Assembly: GCA_010365215.1 (NCBI GenBank)
Contig: JAAFGT010000002.1
Coordinates: 85,107-149,106, forward strand
Length of the DNA: 64,000 bases
Direction: 5' to 3'
From: Acidipila sp.
GTDB lineage: Bacteria; Acidobacteriota; Terriglobia; Acidiferrales; UBA7541
In this document: one piece after another, positions 1 to 8,715 of the stretch
How the letters are laid out: every line of letters begins with the position of its first letter
Numbering within the stretch: position 1 is the first letter of the stretch
Notes under the pieces: generated by a model
The model's database searches: none
The model's input: the letters and a program-made list of their open reading frames with translations, nothing else
Told to the model about the DNA's origin: nothing
Translations under genes and position numbers: made by a program

Positions 1-577
1 GGAGGTAGGCGAAATCCTCATCGTTCCGGGCGTGGTAGCGATTCTCAGGGTGAAGCTCGATTGCCAATTTCAGATTGGTCATGGCCGATTCCGCTTCGCC
101 GGTGAGACTATCCAGGGCGGCAAGCGCGTAATAAATAAAATCCGCCTTCGGCGAGAGCTTTCGCGCGCGGTCCAGTGCCAGCCGGCTTTCTTCCCAGCGG
201 CCCAGGTTCATCATGGCCACTCCGTGATGGTAGTGCTCTTCCACCGAGCGGGGCGCGGCATCGGCCGTGCGGCTCATGCGGCGCTCGCAGTTCGCAAGAT
301 AGATCTGCGCACGGTCGGCCAGTTCACGTCCCGGACCGCCCACCACTTTTTCAAATGTCTGCTTGGCTTTGAGGAATTTTTGCTCGTGGAAATACTGCAT
401 GGCCTCTTCATACTGCTTGTGCTGAAGTAACAAGCGAGGATCGGTCATATCGGTCTGCTGCCCTCTCGACCCACCGCGGGATTTTAAGCCTTTTCTTTTC
501 TTCGGAGTAGCCGACTGCCCGGGGCGATTAGCGCCTCTTGGGGCGCGGCGCCGGCCGGGCTTGCTGGGGCTTGCCAT
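1..577 (-). CDS. TPR-like protein, partial (C-terminus beyond left edge)
   Basis: The frame opens at an ATG at 577 and runs off the left edge, leaving about 192 residues. Residues 1-43 are basic and low-complexity (Lys/Arg/Gly/Pro). The rest reads as paired amphipathic helices with tetratricopeptide spacing, for example around EEAMQYFHEQKF and the later LDRARKLSPKADF and LKLAIELHPENRY segments. TPR proteins are scaffolds for protein contacts; no catalytic domain is visible. A second in-frame ATG at 448 (MTDPRLLL) would remove the basic tail and start just before the first helix, so the true start is open. It is divergent from the mglA-like gene. Confidence 0.7.
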   Translation of the reverse strand, partial: MASPSKPGRRRAPRGANRPGQSATPKKRKGLKSRGGSRGQQTDMTDPRLLLQHKQYEEAMQYFHEQKFLKAKQTFEKVVGGPGRELADRAQIYLANCERRMSRTADAAPRSVEEHYHHGVAMMNLGRWEESRLALDRARKLSPKADFIYYALAALDSLTGEAESAMTNLKLAIELHPENRYHARNDEDFAYL

Positions 578-726
578 GGCGGAATGCTAGCAGAGGCTGC
601 AAAGCCCGTCAAATCCGCACGAAATCATAGCTGGGAGCTAAATCAGCAGTTTTGAGCCCGTCGGAACGGTCGCGGTTTCTCCCACAATGAGTTCCCGCCT
701 GGGGGGTTCACCGCGCGAACCTCGCA

Positions 727-756
727 TTGGCCTGTCTCCGTAGCCTGTGCTATAAC
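727..756 (+). promoter_or_regulatory. Candidate sigma-70-type promoter of the mglA-like gene
   Basis: TTGGCC at 727-732 and TATAAC at 751-756 are separated by 18 bp. This would start transcription about 20 bp before the GTG at 784. Only three of six -35 bases match the consensus, so this is a prediction. Confidence 0.4.
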
Positions 757-783
757 ATATCGCTCGGCCATATTGAGGGATTC

Positions 784-1371
784 GTGTCGTTTATCAATTT
801 TCCCGCACGCGAAATTAACTGCAAGCTCGTCTACTACGGCCCGGGACTGGGCGGGAAGACGGCGAACTTGCAATGGATTTACGAGAAGACCGCTGCGGCC
901 CAACGAGGAAAGATGATCTCGCTGGCCACGGAGACGGATCGCACCCTCTTTTTTGATTTTCTTCCGCTGGACCTCGGTTCCGTGCGCGGGTTTAAGACGC
1001 GCTTCCATCTCTACACCGTTCCCGGGCAGGTATTCTACGAGGCCAGCCGCAAGCTCATCCTGAAAGGCGCGGACGGCGTGGTCTTCGTGGCGGATTCGCA
1101 AGAAGAGCGCCTGGACGCAAATTTCGAAACCCTGGACAACCTGAAGGAACACCTCAAAGAGCACAGCCTGTCATTCGAGAACATTCCCTACGTGCTGCAG
1201 CTTAATAAGCGCGACCTGCCCAATGCCATGCCCGTTGACGAGCTGAAAAAGCAGTTGCAATTGAAGAACGAGCCGGTGCTCGAGGCCGTCGCCGTTAACG
1301 GAACTGGAATTTTCGAAACTCTCCGCGAAGTGGCCAAGCTGGTTCTCGCCGAACTCAAGAAAGGCGCCTAG
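784..1371 (+). CDS. mglA: MglA-type Ras-like small GTPase
   Basis: A small GTPase of the MglA family, which in gliding bacteria sets cell polarity by cycling between GTP and GDP forms. From the GTG at 784 (preceded by GAGGGA) the protein has 195 residues, the usual MglA length, and begins [11 protein letters not shown]. The P-loop GPGLGGKT lies at residues 19-26, a family-typical Thr at 78 and Gln at 82 in YTVPGQ, Arg at 53, and the guanine-binding NKRD at 141-144. An in-frame ATG at 727 would add 19 unconserved residues and overlaps the promoter candidate. No MglB (the usual GAP partner) is in the window. The family call is firm; the role in this cell is inferred. Confidence 0.95.
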   Translation: MSFINFPAREINCKLVYYGPGLGGKTANLQWIYEKTAAAQRGKMISLATETDRTLFFDFLPLDLGSVRGFKTRFHLYTVPGQVFYEASRKLILKGADGVVFVADSQEERLDANFETLDNLKEHLKEHSLSFENIPYVLQLNKRDLPNAMPVDELKKQLQLKNEPVLEAVAVNGTGIFETLREVAKLVLAELKKGA

Positions 1372-1485
1372 CTATCGGTAGGATGTCGCTCGTCGGTTCC
1401 ACTCACGCGAGACTGGTTTTCCTCAGCACCAAATGCCGGCTGTAGTCTCCTCGTCTTTACCGCGGCGGTCGCTGTTCACCGTGCC

Positions 1486-1830
1486 TTACCGAAAGCTGGC
1501 AAGGGCCTGCGCTTCATTTTCGAAGTGAGGAATGGCTTTGAGCAGATGAGTCACTTCCAGCACGTCACGGACCCGGCCTGTGGGCGCCAGCAGCTTCAAA
1601 ATTCCGCCGGCCATGCCCAGGCTGACGAAGCTGCGCACGATTGTGGCGATGCCGGAGCTATCCATCTGCGTGAGGCCTGCCAGATTCAGCAACAGTTTCC
1701 GCGCGCCCCCGGCTACGCTTTCCCGCAGCGCCGCATTAAGTTTGTCGGCGTCTTTTCCCAGCGTAGCGCGGCCTTTAAGATCCAGAATGGTGATGTCACC
1801 GGCCGTGCGAGTCAAGATTTCGATGGACAT
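1486..1830 (-). CDS. STAS-domain protein, anti-sigma factor antagonist type
   Basis: A single STAS domain of 114 residues, as in SpoIIAA/RsbV proteins that bind an anti-sigma kinase and are switched by serine phosphorylation. The motif QMDSSGIATIV (about residues 55-65) holds the phosphorylatable serine. The chosen ATG at 1830 has a strong GGAGGA six bases upstream; an earlier ATG at 1860 has none. It stands alone, convergent with mglA and divergent from the diguanylate cyclase. The partner kinase is not adjacent; an RsbW-like protein lies at 12788-13210 but already has its own STAS neighbour. Confidence 0.88.
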   Translation of the reverse strand: MSIEILTRTAGDITILDLKGRATLGKDADKLNAALRESVAGGARKLLLNLAGLTQMDSSGIATIVRSFVSLGMAGGILKLLAPTGRVRDVLEVTHLLKAIPHFENEAQALASFR

Positions 1831-1866
1831 GGATTCCTCCCGGCCACGAAGTCCGGGCAACTTCTT

Positions 1867-1896
1867 TTGTGGCGCTCCACTTGCGCGGATTATACT
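1867..1896 (+). promoter_or_regulatory. Candidate promoter of the GGDEF gene
   Basis: TTGTGG at 1867-1872 and TATACT at 1891-1896 with an 18-bp spacer. It would give a leader of about 150 nt before the ATG at 2053. The -10 is good and the -35 weak. Confidence 0.35.
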
Positions 1897-1949
1897 CCCG
1901 TGCGGCAGTGGAATTTAAGTTTAAACACGATCAGCCCCTGGAGGTCCGT

Positions 1950-1993
1950 ATGACGATCCCAGTGACCTACGGTGAGTAAAGAAATTACCGTAG
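1950..1993 (+). other. Leader mini-ORF and stem-loop upstream of the GGDEF gene
   Basis: GGAGGT at 1940-1945 precedes an ATG at 1950 that opens nine sense codons (MTIPVTYGE) ending in TAA at 1977-1979. A perfect 7-bp inverted repeat, CTACGGT at 1967-1973 and ACCGTAG at 1987-1993, overlaps the end of this mini-ORF. It sits about 60 nt before the diguanylate cyclase start. The arrangement could be a translated leader that controls folding of the hairpin, but it may also be chance. Confidence 0.25.
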
Positions 1994-2052
1994 CAGGCCG
2001 AAGTAAATAGAAGTAAAGGACGCTTCGCGGAGGAGGACGCCCTCGGGGAATC

Positions 2053-2898
2053 ATGCAGAACGAGAGCCCCATCGATTACGGCACGGCGGAGATGCAGAAG
2101 CTGCAGACGGCATTGCGCCGTCTGGAGCGGCACGACTGGTGGCTGTGGTGGGCCGCCATCTTGGTCATGTTGATGCTCACCCTGGCGGTAGTCTCGCTAT
2201 CGCTGCCGGCGCTCGTCGAGCACCCGGAATCTTTTTTCCAGTTTCACCTGGAACAGGCCGTGCGCGGGCTGGTGGCCTTGGTGCTGCTGTTCAATTTATA
2301 TACGATCTACCAGCAGGTGCTGATCCGCCGGCTGCGCACGCAAATAGCCGGGCAGATGGAGATGATGAGCAATCTGCGGTTGCGTGCAAATGAATACCAC
2401 AAGCTGGCCATGATCGATCCGCTGACCGGACTATACAACCGCCGTTTTGCCGAACAACGCCTGCACGCCGAGGTGGATCGCTCGCGGCGCTACGGTCATC
2501 CCATCGCCGTGCTGCTGATCGATCTGAATGACTTCAAGCAGATCAACGACACGCATGGTCACGTGGCCGGCGACCTGGTGCTGAAAGAATTTGCCGGGCG
2601 GCTGGCCAAGTCGATTCGCGTTTCTGATTTGGCCGTGCGAATGGGCGGAGACGAATTCATGGTCCTTTTACCGGAATGCCCTTCCGATCAAGTTCCCAGC
2701 CTGCTGGGGCGAATCGGCAACGTGGAAGTGAATTATCGCAATTCCCGCATCCCCGTCACATTCTGTTCCGGTTTTGCCGGATTCGAGCCCAGCGAAACAA
2801 CTGAGCAATTGATGGATCGCGCGGATCAGGCGCTCTACGCCCGAAAACGCTCCGGGAAGGGGAACTCGCCGCAAATCACCGTGAATCACGCTTCCTAA
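2053..2898 (+). CDS. Membrane-anchored diguanylate cyclase (GGDEF)
   Basis: Makes cyclic di-GMP from two GTP. Residues about 28-52 and 70-93 are hydrophobic and read as two membrane helices with a very short outside loop, so there is no obvious periplasmic sensor. The GGDEF domain fills about residues 115-275, with the intact motif MGGDEF and the substrate-binding segment LIDLNDFKQIND. RVSD lies five residues before GGDEF, the position of the RxxD inhibitory site, so product inhibition is expected. The protein has 281 residues. Possible c-di-GMP targets in the window are the PilZ-like proteins and the exopolysaccharide operon, which is inference. Confidence 0.93.
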   Translation: MQNESPIDYGTAEMQKLQTALRRLERHDWWLWWAAILVMLMLTLAVVSLSLPALVEHPESFFQFHLEQAVRGLVALVLLFNLYTIYQQVLIRRLRTQIAGQMEMMSNLRLRANEYHKLAMIDPLTGLYNRRFAEQRLHAEVDRSRRYGHPIAVLLIDLNDFKQINDTHGHVAGDLVLKEFAGRLAKSIRVSDLAVRMGGDEFMVLLPECPSDQVPSLLGRIGNVEVNYRNSRIPVTFCSGFAGFEPSETTEQLMDRADQALYARKRSGKGNSPQITVNHAS

Positions 2899-2938
2899 AA
2901 TAGAACCGGCCTGAACGGAAGGCTCCGGCGGCGCGGGC

Positions 2939-3358
2939 TTACGGCCGATGGAGACCGCCCAGACGAAGAAGCTCGCGAAATTCCTGGGGAGTAAGCGGTG
3001 AGACGGAGATGGGGCGGAACATTTTGAAGAGCTTCATCTGCTTGAGCTTGGCGTTTGCCTTCATATCCGCCAGCGGCACCGGCGTGGAAAACTTTTTGAC
3101 CGCACGAACGTCCAGTACCCAGTTTTTCTCTTTTTGCTGCGGATTTTGAAACGGCGCACTCGCCGCTTCGAGCAAAGCATACGCGCATTTGCCGGGCGCG
3201 GTGTGGTAGCCGATGATGCGGTCACCTTTTTTCATGGTGGAGATATATTTCTGCGCCACCGTGCCGCGCACCCCGTCCCACAGGTCCGTTTTATTTTCAA
3301 AAAGCTTATCGAGGTGGTAATCGTCCGGGTCGGAAAGAAAGATCCAATGGTTCGGCAT
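2939..3358 (-). CDS. EVE-domain protein
   Basis: A single EVE domain of 139 residues (PUA-like fold, related to YTH domains; family members bind modified bases or nucleic acids). Seen are the opening HWIFLSDPDDYHLD, the middle KKGDRIIGYHTAPGKCAYAL and the C-terminal FRPISVSPLTPQEF, all typical of the short bacterial EVE proteins. It is 15 bp downstream of the auxiliary lipoprotein and is the last gene of the minus-strand run. Its job next to lipid transport genes is not evident; it may simply be read through from that operon. Confidence 0.85.
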   Translation of the reverse strand: MPNHWIFLSDPDDYHLDKLFENKTDLWDGVRGTVAQKYISTMKKGDRIIGYHTAPGKCAYALLEAASAPFQNPQQKEKNWVLDVRAVKKFSTPVPLADMKANAKLKQMKLFKMFRPISVSPLTPQEFRELLRLGGLHRP

Positions 3359-3373
3359 GGGCTCGCCGTCGCG

Positions 3374-4018
3374 CTATTGCGATTCTTTAGGCGCTTGTGG
3401 CGCGGCCGGAGGATGTTCGGTGAAGTACTGATCCAGGCTGGCGGCAATTTCCTTGACGCCGCGCTCCGTATCGCGATTGATCGCCGCAACCACATCCGGC
3501 ACCGTTTTGCCGCTGGCCGGTTCCGATTGCTCGTAATGATGCGTCCAGATCGTGGCGCCGGTGGCCGGATCAAAAAGATCGGTATCGATGGCCACGCGTG
3601 CGCCGAGGCTGCCCGTGTCCACCTCTTCAAAGTGGTTTATGCTGCCGCGCAGAATATAGTCGCCTTGGGCGTTGCTTCCGGTCTGGTGAACGCTGCGGTA
3701 GCGGCCCGAGGAGCGCAAAACGCCGAGGAGCATCTCCTTGACCATCAGGGCCGGAGGCTCCGACCAGCGCTGCCCTTCATAAATATCCATCTGATTGGCG
3801 CCCGTGCGGTACACCAGGCGCGTGTCGCGATACACGTTGGGCGCCGTAAAATGACCCACCATCAACGTTACCGGATGCGGTTGCGCAGAAGAGGCCGGCA
3901 CCGTTGGCTGTTCCAGCCCGTAATAGTGGATGGGCTTCGCCGCGCCGCAGGAGGCCAGAAAAATAATCCCGGGAGCCAACAAGCCTGCAATTAGATTGCG
4001 TGGCATCAAGCTGGACAT
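3374..4018 (-). CDS. ABC-type transport auxiliary lipoprotein (PqiC/ABC_trans_aux-like)
   Basis: A 214-residue lipoprotein with an N-terminal hydrophobic segment ending in the lipobox LASC (cysteine near residue 24). The rest resembles the auxiliary lipoprotein domain that accompanies MCE/Mla-type transporters, with elements such as YYGLEQP, LVYRTGANQMDIYEGQRW and ILRGSINHFEEVD. A strong GAGGGG precedes the ATG. It lies 31 bp after the MlaD-like gene, the arrangement expected of an outer-membrane partner. No MlaC-type periplasmic carrier is present, so this lipoprotein probably fills part of that role (inference). Confidence 0.83.
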   Translation of the reverse strand: MSSLMPRNLIAGLLAPGIIFLASCGAAKPIHYYGLEQPTVPASSAQPHPVTLMVGHFTAPNVYRDTRLVYRTGANQMDIYEGQRWSEPPALMVKEMLLGVLRSSGRYRSVHQTGSNAQGDYILRGSINHFEEVDTGSLGARVAIDTDLFDPATGATIWTHHYEQSEPASGKTVPDVVAAINRDTERGVKEIAASLDQYFTEHPPAAPQAPKESQ

Positions 4019-4049
4019 CTCTTTCCCCTCTTTGGATCTCTTCGGCCCC

Positions 4050-5030
4050 TTATGGCTTGCCGGGCTTAACGGGCTTGCCGGGAACGTGGTCGGGCGCCGC
4101 GGTGGAGCGAATCAGTGAGTATGGCCGCGTCTTGATCTCTTCCGTAAAGTCCTTCAAATTTTCCGTGAGGATGCGGATGTTATCCATCATCTCGTCCAGA
4201 TTGTCCGCATTGGCGGTGGTGGTGCGCCCGAGCTGTCCGATCAATACGGAAGCCTGCGCCATCGTCTTTCGCAGCCCGACGATCGCGGCGTGCAGATCGG
4301 TGCGATTTTCCCCCAGCATGGTATTCAATTTCGCCAGCGTCTCGTCCGCACGCGCGGCCGTCTTCTTGAAATCATCGAGCACCGCCGGAAGCTTGGCGGT
4401 GGTTTCATCCATATGCTTGAGGGTGGAGTGGAGCAGGGGCCGATCTTCGCCCAACAGGGCGTTGACATTCCCCACAGCCGCGGAGATGTTCGCGCGATTC
4501 TTGTCGTTCAGCAGATCGTTGACGCGCTGCAGAGTGACTTTCAGCTCCACCACACGGCTGTTCAGGTTCTCAACCAGGGTCTGCGCTTTGGGCCCCAGGT
4601 CGTTCAGGGTGTCGGTGAGGTCTGAGATCCCGACAAATTCTTTCGATGGCAGAAGAGTGCCTGCCGGCGCGATGGGTTTTTCGGGTGTGCCGGCCAGAAG
4701 CTCCAGGTAATTCTCGCCGAGGGCGCTCAGGCTGGCGATTTTCGCCACGCTGTCGGCTTTCACCGGCGTAGTGCGCGCGACGCTGAAGGTCATCTCGATG
4801 CGCCTGGGATCCTTTTCGTCGATCCGCAATTTTTCCAGGCGTCCTACCTTGATACCCGCGTAACGAACGATCGAGCCGGCTTCCAGGCCCCCGGCATTCT
4901 TGAATTGGGCGCGATAGGAGATCCCCGAGGCCCCGAACGCACCGCCCAGCGCAAACATCGTCGCCACCAACAGCGCCGTGGCCACCAGCACGAACAGTCC
5001 CACCATAGCCTGCTCGCGTTTTGATTCCAT
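4050..5030 (-). CDS. mlaD: MlaD-like MCE-domain protein
   Basis: Substrate-binding, membrane-anchored subunit of an Mla-type phospholipid transporter. Residues about 8-30 form one membrane helix (VGLFVLVATALLVATMFALG), followed by the MCE domain with YRAQFKNAGGLEAGSIVRYAG and ALGENYLELLAG. From about residue 125 a long helical tail follows with heptad-like leucines, longer than in E. coli MlaD and more like PqiB/LetB or mycobacterial Mce proteins; total 326 residues. GAGGTAGGA precedes the ATG. The permease and ATPase are encoded 5.7 kb upstream, separated by three signalling genes. Confidence 0.92.
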   Translation of the reverse strand: MESKREQAMVGLFVLVATALLVATMFALGGAFGASGISYRAQFKNAGGLEAGSIVRYAGIKVGRLEKLRIDEKDPRRIEMTFSVARTTPVKADSVAKIASLSALGENYLELLAGTPEKPIAPAGTLLPSKEFVGISDLTDTLNDLGPKAQTLVENLNSRVVELKVTLQRVNDLLNDKNRANISAAVGNVNALLGEDRPLLHSTLKHMDETTAKLPAVLDDFKKTAARADETLAKLNTMLGENRTDLHAAIVGLRKTMAQASVLIGQLGRTTTANADNLDEMMDNIRILTENLKDFTEEIKTRPYSLIRSTAAPDHVPGKPVKPGKP

Positions 5031-5110
5031 TCCTACCTCGCTCGGAACCGCAGATCCAAATCATCGGCCCGCGGAAGAGAGCGGGAGTATACCACGAGCG
5101 GCGCACGCAG

Positions 5111-8100
5111 CTAGTGGCGCACGGGGGGCGGGGCAGGCGCGGGTGGAATGAGGCGGCGGGAGACACTGTCGAGCGTCTTGCGCACTTGCTGTGCCAGAGA
5201 CTTCGCGGTGTAAGGTTTCTGCAGGATCGTTGCGATTTCCGAGATTGCCGAGGCGATCTGCGGCCCGTCCGAGCTGTATCCCGTGCAGAAGATGACTGGC
5301 AGTTCAGGACGCAGGGCGGCCATCTGGCGATAGGCATCCGGCCCGCGCAATTTGGGCATGACCACGTCCAGAATCGCCAGGTCAATTTCATCGCGATGCG
5401 CAGTGAATTCCTGAACCGCTTCTTCGCCGTCCATCGCCAGGAGCACACGATAGCCGAGCGCGTGCAGAGACTCGGCCAGCAGATCGCGCATGCCATCGTG
5501 ATCGTCGGCCACCAGGATGGTTTCGTGGCCCCCTCGCACCGCTAGTTCCGGCGGTGCGGCCGCGGCCGCCGCCGGGGCCGCCGAAGTGGAAACCGGGAAG
5601 TAGATGCGAAATATCGTGCCTTCCCCGGGCTCACTGTAAACCTGAAGGAAGCCGTCGTGCTGCTTCACGATGCCGTAGACCGTGGCCAGGCCCAGGCCTG
5701 TTCCCACACCTGGATCTTTAGTCGTAAAAAAAGGCTCGAAGATGTGTTCCACTGTTTTGGGATCCATTCCCGTACCCGTGTCGGTAACGGTCAGCCGGAC
5801 GTAAGGCACGGCACGCGCGGAGGCGTGCAGGCGGCAGTATTCCTCATCCAGGCAAACGCTGTCCGTTTCGATGGACAGTCGCCCACCCTGGGGCATGGCG
5901 TCGCGCGCGTTCAGACAGAGATTGAGAATGATCTGCTCCACCTGCCCGGGATCGGCGCGGGTCACGCTCAAATCACTCCCCAGCGCGGTGTGCAGCTCGA
6001 TATCCGTCCCCAAAGTTTCGCCAAGCAGGCTGATGACCTCCTTCACCGGATCATTCAAGTTGATATCGCGTGGCTCAATCACCTGGCGGCGGGCAAAAGT
6101 CGCCAGCTGGCGAGTAAGCGCAGCAGCGCGCCCCGCGTGATGCCGGATTTTTTCCAAGCGCTCTAGGATTTTGCTCCCCTCGGGAACCTCGGTCATTCCC
6201 AGCTCGGCCATTCCCAAAATCGCGCCGAGTACGTTATTGAAGTCGTGGGCGATGCCGCCGGCCAGTTGACCGATGGCCTCCTGTTTTTGCGCTTGCACTA
6301 ACTGGCGTTCCAGCGCCCGGCGCTCCGTAACATCGTTGTGAATTCCTATAAATTCGATAATTTCAACTTTCTCGCCGCGCACCGGCGTGATCACCAGCTC
6401 GGCTACGATCCTGCGGCCATCCTTGCAACGGTTGATGATTTCGCCCCGCCACGTATCACCTTTGCGGATGGTCTCGAGGAGCTGCTGATAGAACTCGGAA
6501 CCATGTTTGTCGGACCTGAGCAGCCGCGACGATTGGCCGATCACGTCCTCGCGGGTGTACCCGGTCATTGTGGTGAATGCCGGGTTCACATACTGGATGA
6601 TCCCCGCGGCATCGCAGATGATCACACTTTCCGCGGACTGCTCGACGGCGGTAGTCAGGCGCAGCATTTTGGCTTCGCTCTGCTTTCGTTGGGTGATGTC
6701 GGTCACCACCGTCATGACGCCGGTGATCTCTCCCGTGGCGTTGCGCAGCGGGCCGGCGCAAACGCTAACCTCCACGATGGAGCCGTCCTTGCGGAGGTGT
6801 TGCACTTCAGCTCCCGAAATGACCAGACCGTGAAGTATGCGATCCAGGCTGTTACTGACGTCTTCTCGCCGCGCCGCTGGAATCATTGGGTAGGGCCTGC
6901 CCACCACTTCTTCGCTGGTCCAGCCGTATAACTGTTCCGCGCCCGGGTTCCATAGCGTCACATTCCGATCACAGTCCGTGGGGATGATGGCCACCGGCGA
7001 TGAAGCTATCAGTGCCTGGAGGGTTTGATTGGTTTCTTGAAGCTGTCGTTCGGCAATCTTTCGTTCGGTGATGTCACGGAGAATACCCGTAAAGGTGTGG
7101 TTACCGCCCGAGTGCGATTCGCCGAACGAGACTTCCAGTGGGATCTCCCGCCCGCTCTTGTGCACTCCGAGCAATTGCACTCCCTCCCAGGTGACATGCC
7201 GCTCCCCTGTTTCCACATATTCCCTGATCGCTGCGCGGTGCACCACCTGAAGATAGTCCGGCATAAGAACGGTGACGTCCTGGCCGCAGAGCTCCGAGGG
7301 CGCATACCCGAAAATCTTCTCGACAGCTTGGTTGGCAAACAATACCCGGCTCTGCTCGTCAATGCTGATGATTGCGTCCGAGGCGGTCTCCGCCACAACC
7401 CGGTAACGCTCTTCGGATTCCTGCAATGCCTCTTGGGCTTTCCTGCTTTCGGTGACGTCGAGGGCCAGGCTTATACACCCGGAGCTATTGCCGAGGGGAT
7501 CGCGCAGGGGTTCGATCCGCACGGAAAAGAAACGACCCGAGCAAACGTGCTCGTAGGCGGCCGACTGCCCCACCAGCGCTCGGCGATGGGCTGCCACTGC
7601 AGGGAAATCGCGATCCTCCGTTTTATAAATTTCCAGGAGGGAATGGCCCAGCACCTGTTCGGGTGTCCAACCCATCCGCGGCAGACCCATCCCGTTGAGC
7701 GACTGCACCTTGAGATCTGCTCCGGTAGTCCAAACGACCGCCGGAAGCTGCGCGAAAAGCAGGCCCAGCGTTGCGTCACGGGTCCATAAACTTCGCGCCG
7801 TCTGTTCCTGCTGCTCGGCGAGGGCGCGCGTCTCGAGCGCCCGGGCGACCGCCACGGGCAGCCGCGCCAGGCGATCCTTGATGACGTAATCCGAAACTCC
7901 CAGCTTGATACAGTCCACCGCCGCCTCTTCACCTATGGTGCCGGTAACCAGGATGAACGGCGTCTCTTTGCCGGATTTGACAAGCTCATGAAAGGCGTCC
8001 ATTCCAGTAAAGGTTTTCAGATTGTAGTCCGCCAGTATGACGTCGTAGGAGTTGTTGCGGATTTTCTCCGCGCAGAGAGGTAGATCGTCGACCACGTCGG

Positions 8101-8230
8101 CCGCCACTGCGTAGCCCGCGCGTTCCAGCTCGCGCAGACAAAGTTTTACGTCGGGGTCCGAGTGTTCGATAATCAGCGCGCGAATCGGGCGGGTTCGCAT
8201 CGACGCTGTTTTTGTAGTCGCTTTAGCCAT
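5111..8230 (-). CDS. Hybrid sensor kinase: REC-PAS x4-HisKA-HATPase-REC
   Basis: A 1039-residue cytoplasmic signalling protein with no membrane helix. An N-terminal receiver domain (about 17-130, aspartate in [10 protein letters not shown]) is followed by four PAS domains, a histidine phosphotransfer segment ([16 protein letters not shown]), an ATPase domain with [18 protein letters not shown] and GTGLGLATV, an alanine-rich linker, and a second receiver near the C-terminus (LAILDVVMP). Such proteins pass phosphate from the kinase to the C-terminal receiver and onward. The gene starts five bases after the single-domain response regulator, so the two are surely co-transcribed. Signal and output are unknown. 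Confidence 0.93.
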   Translation of the reverse strand: MAKATTKTASMRTRPIRALIIEHSDPDVKLCLRELERAGYAVAADVVDDLPLCAEKIRNNSYDVILADYNLKTFTGMDAFHELVKSGKETPFILVTGTIGEEAAVDCIKLGVSDYVIKDRLARLPVAVARALETRALAEQQEQTARSLWTRDATLGLLFAQLPAVVWTTGADLKVQSLNGMGLPRMGWTPEQVLGHSLLEIYKTEDRDFPAVAAHRRALVGQSAAYEHVCSGRFFSVRIEPLRDPLGNSSGCISLALDVTESRKAQEALQESEERYRVVAETASDAIISIDEQSRVLFANQAVEKIFGYAPSELCGQDVTVLMPDYLQVVHRAAIREYVETGERHVTWEGVQLLGVHKSGREIPLEVSFGESHSGGNHTFTGILRDITERKIAERQLQETNQTLQALIASSPVAIIPTDCDRNVTLWNPGAEQLYGWTSEEVVGRPYPMIPAARREDVSNSLDRILHGLVISGAEVQHLRKDGSIVEVSVCAGPLRNATGEITGVMTVVTDITQRKQSEAKMLRLTTAVEQSAESVIICDAAGIIQYVNPAFTTMTGYTREDVIGQSSRLLRSDKHGSEFYQQLLETIRKGDTWRGEIINRCKDGRRIVAELVITPVRGEKVEIIEFIGIHNDVTERRALERQLVQAQKQEAIGQLAGGIAHDFNNVLGAILGMAELGMTEVPEGSKILERLEKIRHHAGRAAALTRQLATFARRQVIEPRDINLNDPVKEVISLLGETLGTDIELHTALGSDLSVTRADPGQVEQIILNLCLNARDAMPQGGRLSIETDSVCLDEEYCRLHASARAVPYVRLTVTDTGTGMDPKTVEHIFEPFFTTKDPGVGTGLGLATVYGIVKQHDGFLQVYSEPGEGTIFRIYFPVSTSAAPAAAAAAPPELAVRGGHETILVADDHDGMRDLLAESLHALGYRVLLAMDGEEAVQEFTAHRDEIDLAILDVVMPKLRGPDAYRQMAALRPELPVIFCTGYSSDGPQIASAISEIATILQKPYTAKSLAQQVRKTLDSVSRRLIPPAPAPPPVRH

Positions 8231-8235
8231 CGGTC

Positions 8236-8706
8236 TCAGGAAACTTGATTCCCGGACGATGCCGTCGCCGGAGGCGGCTCATTGATGACCAGCCAGAACA
8301 GGCCGATCTGTTTGACGGTGTCCCGGAACTGGTCAAAGTCCACCGGCTTCTGGATGTAACCGTTCACGCCGAGTGAGTAGCCTTCTACAAGGTCGCGCTG
8401 CTCTGTGGAGGAGGTCAAGATGACCACCGGTATGGTTTTTGTGCGCGGGTGCGTCTTGATTTGCCGCAGCACTTCAATGCCATCTACTTTGGGCAGCTTC
8501 AGATCCAGCAGAATCAGTTTCGGAATATTGTAGCCATTGGCTCCCGCATAATCGCCGCGAGAAAAGATATAGTCCAAAGCCTCTTCGCCGTCACGTGCCA
8601 CCTGTATACGGTTAGCCAGATTTTCTTTGCGCAGCGCGTGCAGGGCGAGTTCCAAATCATCCGGGTTGTCTTCCACCAGCAAAATATCGACTGCATGCGA
8701 GTGCAT
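8236..8706 (-). CDS. Single-domain response regulator (Rcp1-like)
   Basis: A 156-residue stand-alone receiver domain. The acidic pocket is LLVEDNPDDLEL near the N-terminus, the phospho-acceptor aspartate sits in LILLDLKLPKVDG, and the later conserved Thr/Ser (VVILTSS) and Lys (IQKPVDF) are present. The GDYAGANGYNIP loop is typical of the Rcp1 type that pairs with phytochrome-like kinases. No output domain follows. It has a strong GAGGAG before the ATG and lies between two kinase genes, 9 bp from one and 5 bp from the other, which makes it their likely phosphate carrier. Confidence 0.93.
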   Translation of the reverse strand: MHSHAVDILLVEDNPDDLELALHALRKENLANRIQVARDGEEALDYIFSRGDYAGANGYNIPKLILLDLKLPKVDGIEVLRQIKTHPRTKTIPVVILTSSTEQRDLVEGYSLGVNGYIQKPVDFDQFRDTVKQIGLFWLVINEPPPATASSGNQVS

Positions 8707-8715
8707 CGATTCTCC

